In this document: piece by piece, positions 1-8,399 of the stretch | Position numbering within the stretch: the stretch's first letter is position 1 | How the letters are laid out: the number at the start of each line of letters is the position of its first letter | Assembly (NCBI GenBank): GCA_910586855.1 | Contig: CAJUJH010000001.1 | Span: 943,075-1,007,074 of the forward strand | Length of the DNA: 64,000 nt | Reading direction: 5' to 3' | DNA from: Candidatus Gastranaerophilales bacterium | GTDB lineage: Bacteria > Cyanobacteriota > Vampirovibrionia > Gastranaerophilales > Gastranaerophilaceae | Made by a program: the position numbers and the translations under genes | The notes under the pieces: model-generated | What the model saw: only the letters and a program-made list of their open reading frames with translations | Database searches by the model: none | Told to the model about the DNA's origin: nothing

Positions 1-1
1 G

Positions 2-55
2 TTTATCTGGCTGATATTTGCAGGTTTTGCGGTTTCAAAATTTATTACTTTATAA
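2..55 (+). CDS. Possible C-terminal end of a membrane protein (partial)
   Basis: From the left edge, frame 2 reads a short hydrophobic tail (FIWLIFAGFAVSKFITL) that ends at a TAA at 53-55. This is compatible with the last membrane helix of a protein whose body lies outside the window. Only 17 codons are visible, so identity is unknown. The 100 bp that follow are AT-rich and hold the murA promoter region. Confidence 0.3.
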   Translation, partial: FIWLIFAGFAVSKFITL

Positions 56-123
56 ACTTATTTAAAAAATGATTCTTTATATTTACATTAGTTAAATTAG
101 TGTAAATTAATCTATTCTTGTAT

Positions 124-129
124 TACAAT
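124..129 (+). promoter_or_regulatory. Probable -10 box of the murA promoter
   Basis: TACAAT at 124-129 lies 27 bp before the murA ATG. A weak -35 (TGTAAA, 101-106) sits 17 bp upstream of it. No riboswitch-like structure is evident in the leader. Confidence 0.4.
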
Positions 130-155
130 AGTATTTACAGGGCATGTAAAATTTT

Positions 156-1487
156 ATGGCTAAAATTCAGGAAAAATTAATAATACAGGGCGGAGACTCT
201 CTTAAAGGTGAGGTTGCAGTCGGTGGTGCAAAAAATGCTGTACTAAAATTAATGGCAGCCGCACTTCTATGCGAGGATATTTCTGTTATAAGAAATGTGC
301 CGGAGCTTTCAGATGTTGAAATCATGCTTGATGTTTTGAAAGAACTTGGTGCAAAAACTACTTATAATAAAGAAGAAAAGTTTTTAACAATTGATGCTAC
401 CAATTTGACAAGTGTCTGTGCTTCTGAAGCTTTTGTATCTAAAATGCGCGCTTCTTTTGTTGTCCTGGGTCCTCTTGTAGGCAGAATGAAGGAAGCTTAT
501 GTTGCACTCCCTGGTGGCTGCCAGATTGGCGAGAGACGTGTAAATTTTCACATAAAGGGTTTGCAGGCATTAGGGTGTGAATGTAATCTGGACAATGGTT
601 ATGTGCATGCTAAAGCAACTAGGCTTGTAGGTGAAGATATTTGTTTTGATATACCATCTGTTGGTGCCACAGAAAATATTATGATGGCATCAGTATTAGC
701 AGAAGGTACAACGAGAATCCAAAATGCCGCACAAGAGCCAGAGATTGTTGATTTGGCAAACTTTTTAATTTCAATGGGGGCAGATATTGATGGTGCAGGC
801 ACAAGTGAAATTATTGTAAGGGGCGTTAAACAAGCTGACCTTCATGGGGTTGAATATACTACTATCCCGGATAGAATTGAAGCTGGGACTTTTATGTCTG
901 CCATAATTGCTTCTCGCGGTAAGGCTGTAATAAGAAATGTTTATCCAAATCACTTAACTATCTTTACCGGTAAACTTTTAGAAATGGGTGCAAAGATAAG
1001 ACTTGTTGAACCTTATGCAATGGAAGTTTCTGCCGACAGAAAACTGGAAGCGATGAATTTTATAACTCAGCCATATCCCGGCTTCCCGACTGACTTGCAA
1101 GCCCTTGCTATGACCCTTTTGTCAACTGCAAACGGTGTATCTGTTGTGACAGAAAGTTTATATGAAAATAGATTTATGCACATATCTGAACTTTGGAGAA
1201 TGGGTGCAAATATAAGACAATCTAAAAATCATGCCATAATTAAAGGAGTTGAAACTCTTGTTGGAACCTCTGTACAGTCTACCGATTTAAGAGCAGGCGC
1301 TGCCCTTGTAGTTGCAGCCATTATGGCAAAGGGTGAAAGCGAAGTTAAAAAACTTCATCATATAGATAGAGGTTATGAAAAATTTACACAAAAACTTCAA
1401 GGGTTAGGAGTGAATGTCCAAAGAGTTCCCTATGATGCTAAAGATTATGAAACTCTTGACAATAGTGAGGCACCTGTTTCAAAATAG
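156..1487 (+). CDS. murA: UDP-N-acetylglucosamine 1-carboxyvinyltransferase (MurA)
   Basis: First committed step of peptidoglycan synthesis in the cytoplasm: transfers enolpyruvate from PEP to UDP-GlcNAc. The 443-residue length is typical. The N-terminal GGAKNA motif supplies the invariant Lys (about K26), and the catalytic-loop cysteine is present (PGGCQIGER, Cys122, equivalent to E. coli Cys115), so the enzyme should be fosfomycin-sensitive like most MurAs. The internal EPSP-synthase-like pseudo-repeats and the FPTDLQA segment are recognisable. It is followed after 23 bp by a small gene of unknown function on the same strand, probably co-transcribed. Confidence 0.96.
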   Translation: MAKIQEKLIIQGGDSLKGEVAVGGAKNAVLKLMAAALLCEDISVIRNVPELSDVEIMLDVLKELGAKTTYNKEEKFLTIDATNLTSVCASEAFVSKMRASFVVLGPLVGRMKEAYVALPGGCQIGERRVNFHIKGLQALGCECNLDNGYVHAKATRLVGEDICFDIPSVGATENIMMASVLAEGTTRIQNAAQEPEIVDLANFLISMGADIDGAGTSEIIVRGVKQADLHGVEYTTIPDRIEAGTFMSAIIASRGKAVIRNVYPNHLTIFTGKLLEMGAKIRLVEPYAMEVSADRKLEAMNFITQPYPGFPTDLQALAMTLLSTANGVSVVTESLYENRFMHISELWRMGANIRQSKNHAIIKGVETLVGTSVQSTDLRAGAALVVAAIMAKGESEVKKLHHIDRGYEKFTQKLQGLGVNVQRVPYDAKDYETLDNSEAPVSK

Positions 1488-1510
1488 TGATATAAATTTG
1501 AAAGGACATT

Positions 1511-1840
1511 ATGGCGCACACATATAAAAGATGGTATGACCATGACCCTCTATTGATGCAGGTTATAGACTTATTGAGAGCATATCCTAATGAACTCAAA
1601 AGCCAGGCTGAAATGTTTCTTAAAAAAGTTGAAGAGCAGGTTTCAAAAGAGGCTGTTGATAGATTTTACGATATGGTGAAACCTATGATTTTAGGCAACA
1701 GATGGTATGATTCTGACCCTGTTCTCTCTAAAACGGTTGAGCTTCTTAGAGTTGTACCGCAGGAGGTTCAAAAACTTGCTGCTGATAATTTTATAAATGC
1801 ATTGAAAGAAAATGGTGTAATTATCGAAGAAAACAAGTAA
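1511..1840 (+). CDS. Small protein made of two tandem RWYD-type repeats, function unknown
   Basis: A 109-residue soluble protein with no signal peptide. It has two similar halves: residues about 7-43 (RWYDHDPLLMQVIDLLR) and 64-100 (RWYDSDPVLSKTVELLR). Each has an RWYD.DP.L start followed by two amphipathic helices, which indicates internal duplication. An AAGGA Shine-Dalgarno precedes the ATG. It probably forms an operon with murA. Its 3' end overlaps the anti-sigma-like gene on the opposite strand by 20 bp. I do not recognise the family; the duplicated helical units suggest a protein-binding role, which is inference. Confidence 0.75.
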   Translation: MAHTYKRWYDHDPLLMQVIDLLRAYPNELKSQAEMFLKKVEEQVSKEAVDRFYDMVKPMILGNRWYDSDPVLSKTVELLRVVPQEVQKLAADNFINALKENGVIIEENK

Positions 1841-2285
1841 AAAATCTTCTTATACTGTTTCTTAAACCGCTTGTTTTTAATTGCTCCATAACTTTTTCTG
1901 AAATGTCGTCTGTATTTATAGTATATTTTGTTTTATAAAAAGAGTTATTTAACATTCTTTTTAATTTGCTTATATTTAAAAGTGCTTCTTCGTATTCTTT
2001 TCTTTTTGCAAGTATTGATTCAAAATCATTTATTCTTGATTTATCCATCTCGCCATCAAGATAAAGAGAAATTTCTTCATACATAACTTCTCTTTCCTTA
2101 ATGAGTCTCCGCTTTTTTTCTGCTTCGTTAAAAAGCCTTTTTACTACACTATATTTTTCCATACACATTGGACAGTTTCTAAGATGAATAGAAACCATCT
2201 CTTTGTATTTTTTATCCAGGTTATCTTCCACATAGTGGGTTAGAAGTTTTCCAACGATTGTACAGGTTAAATTTCCTTTTAACAT
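1821..2285 (-). CDS. Putative zinc-finger anti-sigma factor
   Basis: About 154 residues. The start was set at the ATG at 2285, which has AAGGA 8 nt upstream; a longer reading would overlap the sigma gene. Near the N-terminus is a zf-HC2-like motif (L.YVE..L...MVSIHLRNCPMC: His, then Cys-x2-Cys), as in ZAS-domain anti-sigma factors. A second region (about 75-110, SLYLDGEMDKSRINDFE) resembles another copy of that fold without the cysteines. No membrane helix is visible, so it would be a soluble, possibly redox- or zinc-responsive regulator. It begins 16 bp after the sigma gene, the classical sigma/anti-sigma arrangement. The partnership is inferred from position. Confidence 0.7.
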   Translation of the reverse strand: MLKGNLTCTIVGKLLTHYVEDNLDKKYKEMVSIHLRNCPMCMEKYSVVKRLFNEAEKKRRLIKEREVMYEEISLYLDGEMDKSRINDFESILAKRKEYEEALLNISKLKRMLNNSFYKTKYTINTDDISEKVMEQLKTSGLRNSIRRFFTCFLR

Positions 2286-2301
2286 TTTTAAAATCCTTAT
2301 T

Positions 2302-2886
2302 TTAGCACATATATGGCTTAATATATTCCTGCAATTTACATCTTGCACGTGCTATTCTGGATTTTACGGTTCCAATACTTGAATTTGTTGCCTGTGCAAT
2401 TTCATCATAGCTTAAGCCTTGTAATTCTCTCATTACTATGGTCATTTTGAATGGTTCTTTTAATTTATCAATAGATTTTTTAATAACCAAATCAAGTTCA
2501 TCATTCAAGATGCACTCGTGCGGGCTTGTTGAATTATCTGGAATTTCAAACTCTTTGTTTTTATCTTCATAATCATTTTCTAATGTAATTTTTATGGGTG
2601 TTCTTTGTTTTTTTCTTAAGGTATCGTAAAATTGTCTTATTGTTATTTGATTCAACCAGGCTCTAAATGTTTTTGGGTTTTTTAATTTTTTAATGTTTTT
2701 TGCAACTTTAAATAAGATTTCCTGAACTAAATCTGATATTTCATCGCATCTTGCATTCATATAGTAAAGTGTGGCGTAAATATTCTTTTCTTCACGTCTG
2801 ATTAATTCTTCAAGCGCTTCAAAATCGTCATTTTGCGCCTTATTTATTAGAGCTTCTGTTGAATCATTTTTAAACTTTAATTTCAT
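2302..2886 (-). CDS. ECF-type RNA polymerase sigma factor
   Basis: Sigma-70 family, ECF class: it redirects RNA polymerase to a stress or surface regulon. Region 2 is visible (ALEELIRREEKNIYATLYYM, then DLVQEILFKVAKNI and FRAWLNQI), followed by a linker and region 4 with a helix-turn-helix (LQGLSYDEIAQATNSSIGTVKSR). An in-frame ATG at 2925 would add 13 hydrophobic residues, and a TATATA box 7 nt before it could make a leaderless message; I prefer the ATG at 2886 because region 2 then begins at the usual distance. It is divergent from thiE and followed by the putative anti-sigma gene. Confidence 0.87.
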   Translation of the reverse strand: MKLKFKNDSTEALINKAQNDDFEALEELIRREEKNIYATLYYMNARCDEISDLVQEILFKVAKNIKKLKNPKTFRAWLNQITIRQFYDTLRKKQRTPIKITLENDYEDKNKEFEIPDNSTSPHECILNDELDLVIKKSIDKLKEPFKMTIVMRELQGLSYDEIAQATNSSIGTVKSRIARARCKLQEYIKPYMC

Positions 2887-2934
2887 AAGTTCATAAATAA
2901 ACAATTTTCTCTTAATTAACCACATTCTTTGTTA

Positions 2935-2940
2935 TATAAT
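2935..2940 (+). promoter_or_regulatory. -10 box (TATAAT) of the thiE promoter
   Basis: A perfect TATAAT lies in the short divergent region between the sigma gene and thiE. Transcription would begin near 2947. This excludes a TTG at 2929 as the thiE start and favours the TTG at 2971. The -35 is weak (ttaatt about 17 bp upstream). Confidence 0.5.
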
Positions 2941-2970
2941 CACTATGGCAGTATTAAACGGACTTTAAAT

Positions 2971-3981
2971 TTGAAAAGAATAATTGATGTAAATATTAAT
3001 AGGGCAGCAGAAGCCTTGAGGGCACTTGAAGAGATTGCAAGATTCTATCTTAATAATAAAGAAATTTGTGAAAAATTAAAAAAAATGCGCCATTTTGTAT
3101 GCAGCTTTTTTGATAATAATTATGATGAACTTTTAAAATCTCGTGATACCTTAAATGATGTTGGTGTTGATATTAAAAATCCTACCAAAGAAAACCGTAC
3201 ATTAAATATTGAAAATATTTTTAAATCTAATATTAAAAGATTACAGCAGTCTTTAAGAATGCTTACTGAATATGGCAATTTGCCTGACAGTTTAAGATAT
3301 GAAAGCTACACTATTGAAAAAGAAATGTTTGAGGAACTAAAGATGAACATTAAAAAATATCTGCTTGATAAAAGAAGATTATATCTTGTAACAAATTCTG
3401 ATGCCTTTAAATCTGATGATGAATTTTTGGATAGAGTGGCTCTTGCCCTTAAAAACGGAGTAGATATTATTCAATTAAGAGAAAAAAGCCGTCCTGCAAA
3501 AGAGATTATTGAGCTTGGGTATAAAATTCGAGAACTTGCAAGTAATTTTAATGCGCTTTTTATTGTAAACGACAGAATTGATATTGCAAAAATTGTAAAA
3601 GCGGACGGTGTTCATTTAGGACAGGATGATATATCTTTAAAAACTGCAAGAGAAATATTGGGAGATGAATTTATAATAGGTATTTCAACACATTGTCCTG
3701 ATGATGCTGTAGGGGCGCAAAATGGCGGAGCAGATTATATAGGGGTTGGTCCTGTTTTTAAAACTCCTACAAAGCCTGGAAGAATCCCTGTTGGCTTAGA
3801 ATATGTTAAATGGGCAAGTGAAAATATTAATATACCGTTTTTTGCAATAGGTTCAATTGAGCCTGATAACATAGATGAAGTTATTAAAGTCGGAGCTTCA
3901 AGAGTTGCAGTGGTGCGCGCAATAATGAATAGCGATAATCCAAAAGAAAATATTGAAAAATTCTTATCAAAACTTATTTAG
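2971..3981 (+). CDS. thiE: Thiamine-phosphate synthase with N-terminal ThiD2-like domain
   Basis: About 336 residues. The C-terminal ~205 residues are a ThiE barrel (RRLYLVTNSDAF, IIQLREKS, IVNDR.D.A, DGVHLGQDD, YIGVGPVFKTPTKPG), which joins HMP-PP and thiazole phosphate to give thiamine phosphate. The N-terminal ~125 residues (RIIDVNINRAAEALRALEEIARF) are the extension found on cyanobacterial ThiE proteins, a ThiD2-type domain described as an HMP-phosphate kinase. The protein may therefore do two consecutive steps. I chose a TTG start just before that domain, because the -10 box rules out the upstream TTG. No TPP riboswitch fits in the ~24-nt leader. Its end overlaps the convergent MATE gene by 4 bp. 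Confidence 0.9.
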   Translation: MKRIIDVNINRAAEALRALEEIARFYLNNKEICEKLKKMRHFVCSFFDNNYDELLKSRDTLNDVGVDIKNPTKENRTLNIENIFKSNIKRLQQSLRMLTEYGNLPDSLRYESYTIEKEMFEELKMNIKKYLLDKRRLYLVTNSDAFKSDDEFLDRVALALKNGVDIIQLREKSRPAKEIIELGYKIRELASNFNALFIVNDRIDIAKIVKADGVHLGQDDISLKTAREILGDEFIIGISTHCPDDAVGAQNGGADYIGVGPVFKTPTKPGRIPVGLEYVKWASENINIPFFAIGSIEPDNIDEVIKVGASRVAVVRAIMNSDNPKENIEKFLSKLI

Positions 3982-5312
3982 TTATATTCTTTTGAAAGTT
4001 TTTTAATTTTCTTAATTAAAATTGAGTTTGAAATTATACAGGCAAAGATTATACCAAGTGCAAGCCCTGCCCAAAAACCGTTTAATACAATATTATATTT
4101 AAAGGCTAAAAGACAGCCTATTGGAATACTTACAATAAGGTAGGCAAATGCCATTGTCCACATAATTGGTTTTGTTTCTTTTAATCCCTTAAGTGCTCCG
4201 ACACAAGCGCATTGCAGCCCGTCAAACAATAGGAAACAAAGAACAATACCAAAAACCGGCAGGCAAGTTTGAATTACAACCGGGTCTTTTGTAAAAATCC
4301 GCATAAGTTGTTTTGGGAAAATGCCATACATCACCATATTAGTCAGCATATACCCTATTATTATAATATATCCTGTTATTGTGTATTTTTTTATGTCAAA
4401 CATATTTTTTTCGCCGTTTGCAAATCCCACCTTTATGGCAGCAGCATTTGAAATAGAAAGAGGAATCATATACGTTGTTCCTGTCATTGTAACTATTACG
4501 TTGTGGCAGGCAGCATATACGGCTGAAAATTTCCCTACCAAAACTGCTGTGATATTAAATCCTAAAAATTCAAAAAACATAGCAAGAGAAATAGGCCAGC
4601 CTGTTTTTAATAAATCTTTAATATAACTTTTATACTTTTGCGTTTTTCCTCTTAAGAACGGGGTGCAGTATATAAAAAGTAAAATTGCCATAAGCCATCT
4701 GACAATTAAGCTTGCTATAGCTAATCCTTTAACTCCAAGTTCCGGAAAACCTAAATATCCAAAAACAAGGACGATATTCAAAAATACGTTTAAAAATATT
4801 GCGCCGACTACAATAAGGTTTGGAAAAACCACAATCTCATATGCCTGTAAAAATTCCTTGAATGCTACAAATAAAAGTCCTGCAAAAGTTCCCCAGCTTG
4901 AAATTTCAAGGTATTCTACGACATAAAAGCTAAGATTATCTGCTAAACCCATGTATGGTACAAGAGGAGTTATAAGCCTTATTAAAACAAAAAATAAGAG
5001 CCCTATTAAAAGTGAATAAATAGTTGTCACTCTGAATAAATTCTTAGATGGGATTCGCATGCCCCGAAGATTTGATACAACAGGAGATATGCTTGCTATA
5101 AAACCTATTCCCGCAATCAAGAATGTCATAAAAATAGCTGTTGCAATACTTATTGCTGCAAGTGTTATTGTACTGTGGCGTCCTGCAACTATTACATCGC
5201 CCACTCCTATAAGCATATTGCCTACATTTCCTAAAATAATAGGAATTGATAATTCAACAAGTTGTTTTGCGTATTCTTTATATTCTTTTATTTTATTTAT
5301 AGCTGTAATCAT
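3978..5312 (-). CDS. MATE family efflux transporter
   Basis: A 444-residue inner-membrane protein with about 12 hydrophobic segments in two homologous halves, typical of MATE cation/drug antiporters. Conserved family features include the early LSIPIILGNVGNMLIGVGDVIVAG segment and the repeat-half start GWPISLAMFFEFLGF. The substrate cannot be told from sequence. It begins 2 bp after the stop of the GlcD-like gene, so the two are co-transcribed; whether the pump serves that metabolism or drug export is unknown. Confidence 0.88.
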   Translation of the reverse strand: MITAINKIKEYKEYAKQLVELSIPIILGNVGNMLIGVGDVIVAGRHSTITLAAISIATAIFMTFLIAGIGFIASISPVVSNLRGMRIPSKNLFRVTTIYSLLIGLLFFVLIRLITPLVPYMGLADNLSFYVVEYLEISSWGTFAGLLFVAFKEFLQAYEIVVFPNLIVVGAIFLNVFLNIVLVFGYLGFPELGVKGLAIASLIVRWLMAILLFIYCTPFLRGKTQKYKSYIKDLLKTGWPISLAMFFEFLGFNITAVLVGKFSAVYAACHNVIVTMTGTTYMIPLSISNAAAIKVGFANGEKNMFDIKKYTITGYIIIIGYMLTNMVMYGIFPKQLMRIFTKDPVVIQTCLPVFGIVLCFLLFDGLQCACVGALKGLKETKPIMWTMAFAYLIVSIPIGCLLAFKYNIVLNGFWAGLALGIIFACIISNSILIKKIKKLSKEYN

Positions 5313-5314
5313 TT

Positions 5315-6685
5315 TTAAAACACTTTACCTTGATTCATAATATTATTTGGGTCAAAAAGTTTTTTGATTTCTTTCATATATTTTAAAGCCGTAGGATTTA
5401 GTGCCATTTCAAGATAAGGTTTTTTCTCTGACCCTATTCCATGTTCTCCAGATAAGCTGCCACCAAGAGAGATTGCAAGTTCAAACAGTTCTTTTTTTAC
5501 AAGTTCAAAATTTTCTTTTTCTTCTTTATTGCTTAAATCAAGTGCAAAATTTGGATGAATATTGCCATCTCCGGCATGTCCCATAATGCATACAATCATA
5601 TTGTACTTTTTGCAAATTTTTTGAATGCCTTTAATAAGGGGCAGAATCTTGCTTCTGTTTACAACAACATCTTCTGTTGCAACGTTTGGTCTTAATTTTG
5701 TAACGCAAGCATAAGAGCTTCTTCTTGCCTTCCAAATGTTTTCATTATCCTCTTCGTCTTTGCTTTGAATAATTTTGGCGGAGCCGGATTCTTCAAGTAC
5801 CTTAAAGAGTTTCTCGTTATCCTCTTTTATTTTAGCTTCGCTGCCATCTATTTCAATTAAAAGGGCTGCTTCTCTTTCCTCTATAAAGCCTGTTGGGTTA
5901 AATTTTTCAATAGTTGAAAGAGTGTTTTTATCCAATAAATCCAATGTTGACGGCACAATAAGTGCATTTATAACATTATTTACTGCTTTTGTTGCATCTA
6001 AAATGCTGTTAAAATAACAAAGAGTTACAAGTCTTTTTTCAGGCTTTGGGATGAGCTTAAATGTTATTTCTGTTATTATTCCAAGTGTTCCTTCTGAGCC
6101 TACAAAAAGCTGTGTTAAATTATATCCCGTAACATTTTTTGCAATATTTGAGCCGGTTTCTAAAATTTCACCGGTTCCTAAAACAACTTTTAAGTTTATT
6201 ACATAGTCTTTTGTTGTTCCGTATTTAAAGGCTCTTGGACCTCCTGCGCAAAGTGCTGCAGCTCCGCCAACTGTAGATACTGCTAGATTTGAAGGGTCCG
6301 GGGGGAAAAATAATCCAAGTTTTTCTGCTGCTTCCTGCAGCTGCTTTACAACAACATAAGGCTGAACTTTTGCTGTTAAATCTTCTTTATTTATTTCAAT
6401 AATTTTATCCATTAAAGAAAGGTGTACAACTATTGATTTTTGATTTGGTTTGCACCCTGACGTATGGCATGTTGCAGCACCCCTGGGCACAATATTTAAA
6501 CCATATTTATTTGCAAGTATCACAATTTTTTGAACATCTTTCGTATTTTTTGGAAATACTACACAAACAGGTGTTTCTATTTCTTTTTTTAAAGGTGCGG
6601 TGTCAAATGCATACGGATAAATATCTTCTTTTTTGTATAAAACTTTTATATCCAGTTTTTTTATTTCATTAATCACTTTTTGCAT
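5315..6685 (-). CDS. glcD: FAD-linked 2-hydroxyacid oxidase (GlcD / D-lactate dehydrogenase type)
   Basis: A 456-residue PCMH-type flavoprotein. The FAD-binding half shows PRGAATCHTSGC, DPSNLAVSTVGG and VGSEGTLGIITE. The C-terminal half has the GlcD-family motifs GHAGDGNIHPNF and SGEHGIG, which carry metal/substrate-binding histidines. Such enzymes oxidise glycolate or D-lactate to the 2-oxoacid. No iron-sulfur partner (glcF) or glcE lies nearby, so a stand-alone D-lactate dehydrogenase role is at least as likely as glycolate oxidation. It is first gene of a two-gene operon with the MATE transporter. Confidence 0.88.
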   Translation of the reverse strand: MQKVINEIKKLDIKVLYKKEDIYPYAFDTAPLKKEIETPVCVVFPKNTKDVQKIVILANKYGLNIVPRGAATCHTSGCKPNQKSIVVHLSLMDKIIEINKEDLTAKVQPYVVVKQLQEAAEKLGLFFPPDPSNLAVSTVGGAAALCAGGPRAFKYGTTKDYVINLKVVLGTGEILETGSNIAKNVTGYNLTQLFVGSEGTLGIITEITFKLIPKPEKRLVTLCYFNSILDATKAVNNVINALIVPSTLDLLDKNTLSTIEKFNPTGFIEEREAALLIEIDGSEAKIKEDNEKLFKVLEESGSAKIIQSKDEEDNENIWKARRSSYACVTKLRPNVATEDVVVNRSKILPLIKGIQKICKKYNMIVCIMGHAGDGNIHPNFALDLSNKEEKENFELVKKELFELAISLGGSLSGEHGIGSEKKPYLEMALNPTALKYMKEIKKLFDPNNIMNQGKVF

Positions 6686-6777
6686 AAGAAATATTATACT
6701 TTAAACATTTTTTAAAGATGAAACTTTTTAATTCATTAAACGTCATAAAAGAATAATGCCGTATTTGCTACTGTTTG

Positions 6778-6810
6778 ACCCGAGGGGTAAGTTTTATCTT
6801 CCGTTCGGGT
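6778..6810 (+). terminator. Inverted repeat with T-tract, terminator-like on + strand
   Basis: ACCCGA (6778-6783) pairs with TCGGGT (6805-6810), followed by ttttatttt. In + orientation this is an intrinsic-terminator shape, yet no + strand gene precedes it. It could end an unrecognised short transcript from the 6690-6780 stretch. Confidence 0.35.
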
Positions 6811-6839
6811 TTTATTTTGCTTTTTTAAATAAAAGAAAG

Positions 6840-6877
6840 CCCGATTTTTAGTATGAAAATTCATACCTTAAATCGGG
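6840..6877 (-). terminator. Intrinsic terminator of the coiled-coil gene
   Basis: A near-perfect hairpin with arms CCCGATTT and AAATCGGG, extended inward by TAGTATGA and TCATAC. On the minus strand it is followed by a T-rich run (ctttcttttattt). It lies 70 bp after the stop of the minus-strand gene at 6948-7439. Confidence 0.65.
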
Positions 6878-6947
6878 TGTAACTATAAACCTATTTCCCT
6901 ATCCTTATTGTTTCAATGTTTTATGCTTATTTTATGGTGTTATTATT

Positions 6948-7439
6948 CTATGATGTTAATTTTATTGCTCCGTTTTTAATATCGTTGCTTATTGCTGAAT
7001 CCAAGCTTTCTAATTCTGCCTGTGCTGCCGCAAGCTGTGTTTGAATTTGTTCTTGCTCTAATTCAAGCTGCTGCTGCTGCCTGTTAACTTCTTGCAGCAT
7101 TGAATCTTCCTGAGCTTGGAATACTGACTCTAAATTCATTTGATTGAATTGATAATTCAAATTGATTTCATCTAATGCTGTTTGGAGATCCAACTGAGAT
7201 TGATAATCGGTAGAGCCACTGTTAGCTGCGTTTGCTCTCGCATCCTTCAGGTAATTTAGGCGGTCAACATTCAACTGCATCATTTGCTGATTCTGCATCA
7301 TACCATTGTATCTTTGTGCGTATGATGATTGGTTTGCAAGTGTCTGCTGTTGTTGGCTTATTTGAACCAACCGGTATTCAAGATTTGATACCCTTTGTTT
7401 TAGGGCCATTTTCCTGAGTGATAATGTTACCCAGCCCAT
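6948..7439 (-). CDS. Gln-rich coiled-coil protein, function unknown
   Basis: 163 residues, soluble and highly helical. Heptad-like Leu/Gln patterns run through two stretches, about residues 12-45 and 100-150 (QQQQLELEQEQIQTQLAAAQ). Asn/Gln/Met content is high in the middle. The start is supported by TTAGGAGAG upstream, the same ribosome-site context as the gene at 56165. No signal peptide is visible. I do not recognise the family; coiled coil suggests a structural or secretion-scaffold role (inference). Upstream DNA carries two direct repeats of TATATACTAA. Confidence 0.75.
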   Translation of the reverse strand: MGWVTLSLRKMALKQRVSNLEYRLVQISQQQQTLANQSSYAQRYNGMMQNQQMMQLNVDRLNYLKDARANAANSGSTDYQSQLDLQTALDEINLNYQFNQMNLESVFQAQEDSMLQEVNRQQQQLELEQEQIQTQLAAAQAELESLDSAISNDIKNGAIKLTS

Positions 7440-7820
7440 AGTCGTACTCTCCTAAAATTATTTAGTTAATCTCTCGTGTGGTTTGTTTGAATCTCTACAC
7501 TTTAATAAACAATTTGTGTTTTTAAAAATTGCCTTTTTTGTTTATATTTTGTTAAGTTTTGTAACAGTATATACTAATTATGCAATTCATATATACTAAA
7601 TGTTTTTATAAAGATGTAAGTAAAACCCAAGTTAAATCAATATTTGAAGGATAGTGTTTTTAACAAAAGTATTTTAGCTTAACGGCTACGGACTTTATGG
7701 AGAAAGTTTTATTAATCCGCAAATTTTATTTTGCGGATTTTTATTTTTTAATATCTTAAATTGTAAAAATCCTTAATTTGATGCATTAATTCAAAAAATA
7801 AATGTAATATAATGCGATAT
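7440..7820. other. 380-bp intergenic region with direct repeats and a terminator
   Basis: AT-rich divergent region between the coiled-coil gene and the P-loop kinase. It contains two direct copies of TATATACTAA (7568-7577 and 7590-7599, 22 bp apart, about two helical turns). A + strand intrinsic terminator near 7714-7746 implies a short unknown + transcript, and a TATAAT at 7808-7813 serves the kinase gene. No coding potential was seen. Confidence 0.5.
7714..7746 (+). terminator. Intrinsic terminator without an upstream gene
   Basis: AATCCGCAAA pairs with TTTGCGGATT around an AT loop and is followed by a run of T residues. It must end a + strand transcript beginning inside 7450-7700, where no ORF is visible, so a small RNA is possible. 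Confidence 0.55.
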
Positions 7821-8345
7821 ATGAAAAAATTAATTGTATTATCGGGAAAACAATATTCAGGAAAAGATACTTTGGCTAAGCTTCTTTTGGAAGAGTTTAA
7901 GACTTTCAAAAGAATAGGGATAGGTGATGCCATCAAGATTATGTATGGCAGGCAAAATGCTTTAACCTATGAGCAAATAGAAGCCAATAAATCAAAATAC
8001 AGAACCGGTTTAATTGAACTTGGTGATTGGGGAAGACAACAGGACCCCGATTTTTGGCTCAATGAAATTATAAAGATGGAAACTGATATCATTGTTCCTG
8101 ATTTACGTCTTGAGCATGAGCTTGATATTTTTAAAAGCCATAATGCTTATATGATAAGAGTTGAAGCCTCATTGGAAGTTCGTAAAACCCGCGGAATTAT
8201 TACAAATGAGAATGATTTAACGGAAATTGCCCTTGATAACTATACCGGCTGGAATTATAGAATAGATAACAGTAGTGATTTTGAAGCTTTGAAAGAAAAC
8301 ACAAAACCATTGATTGAGGACATTAAAAAGTACTTTAAAATATAA
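7821..8345 (+). CDS. P-loop nucleotide kinase-like protein (dNMP-kinase type)
   Basis: 174 residues. A Walker A motif (LSGKQYSGKDTLAK) lies at the N-terminus. A later IIVPDLRLEHELDIFK segment matches the D-x-R-x2-x-E signature seen in phage-type deoxynucleoside monophosphate kinases and phosphomevalonate-kinase-like proteins. Substrate is not assigned. The ATG at 7821 lies 7 nt after a TATAAT, so the mRNA is probably leaderless; an ATG at 7812 falls inside the -10 box and is unlikely. It is a single-gene unit. Confidence 0.72.
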   Translation: MKKLIVLSGKQYSGKDTLAKLLLEEFKTFKRIGIGDAIKIMYGRQNALTYEQIEANKSKYRTGLIELGDWGRQQDPDFWLNEIIKMETDIIVPDLRLEHELDIFKSHNAYMIRVEASLEVRKTRGIITNENDLTEIALDNYTGWNYRIDNSSDFEALKENTKPLIEDIKKYFKI

Positions 8346-8399
8346 TAATCGCGATTTTCTTTGTTGAATTTCAAATTAAAGCTGCTTCAATCGTTTGTC

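Noticed and set aside
2929..2970. TPP riboswitch before thiE or a TTG start at 2929
   Set aside because: The TATAAT at 2935-2940 lies inside the proposed extension and leaves a leader of only ~24 nt, too short for a THI element.
7812..7820. ATG at 7812 as start of the kinase-like gene
   Set aside because: It lies within the -10 box; the MKK start at 7821 is more plausible.
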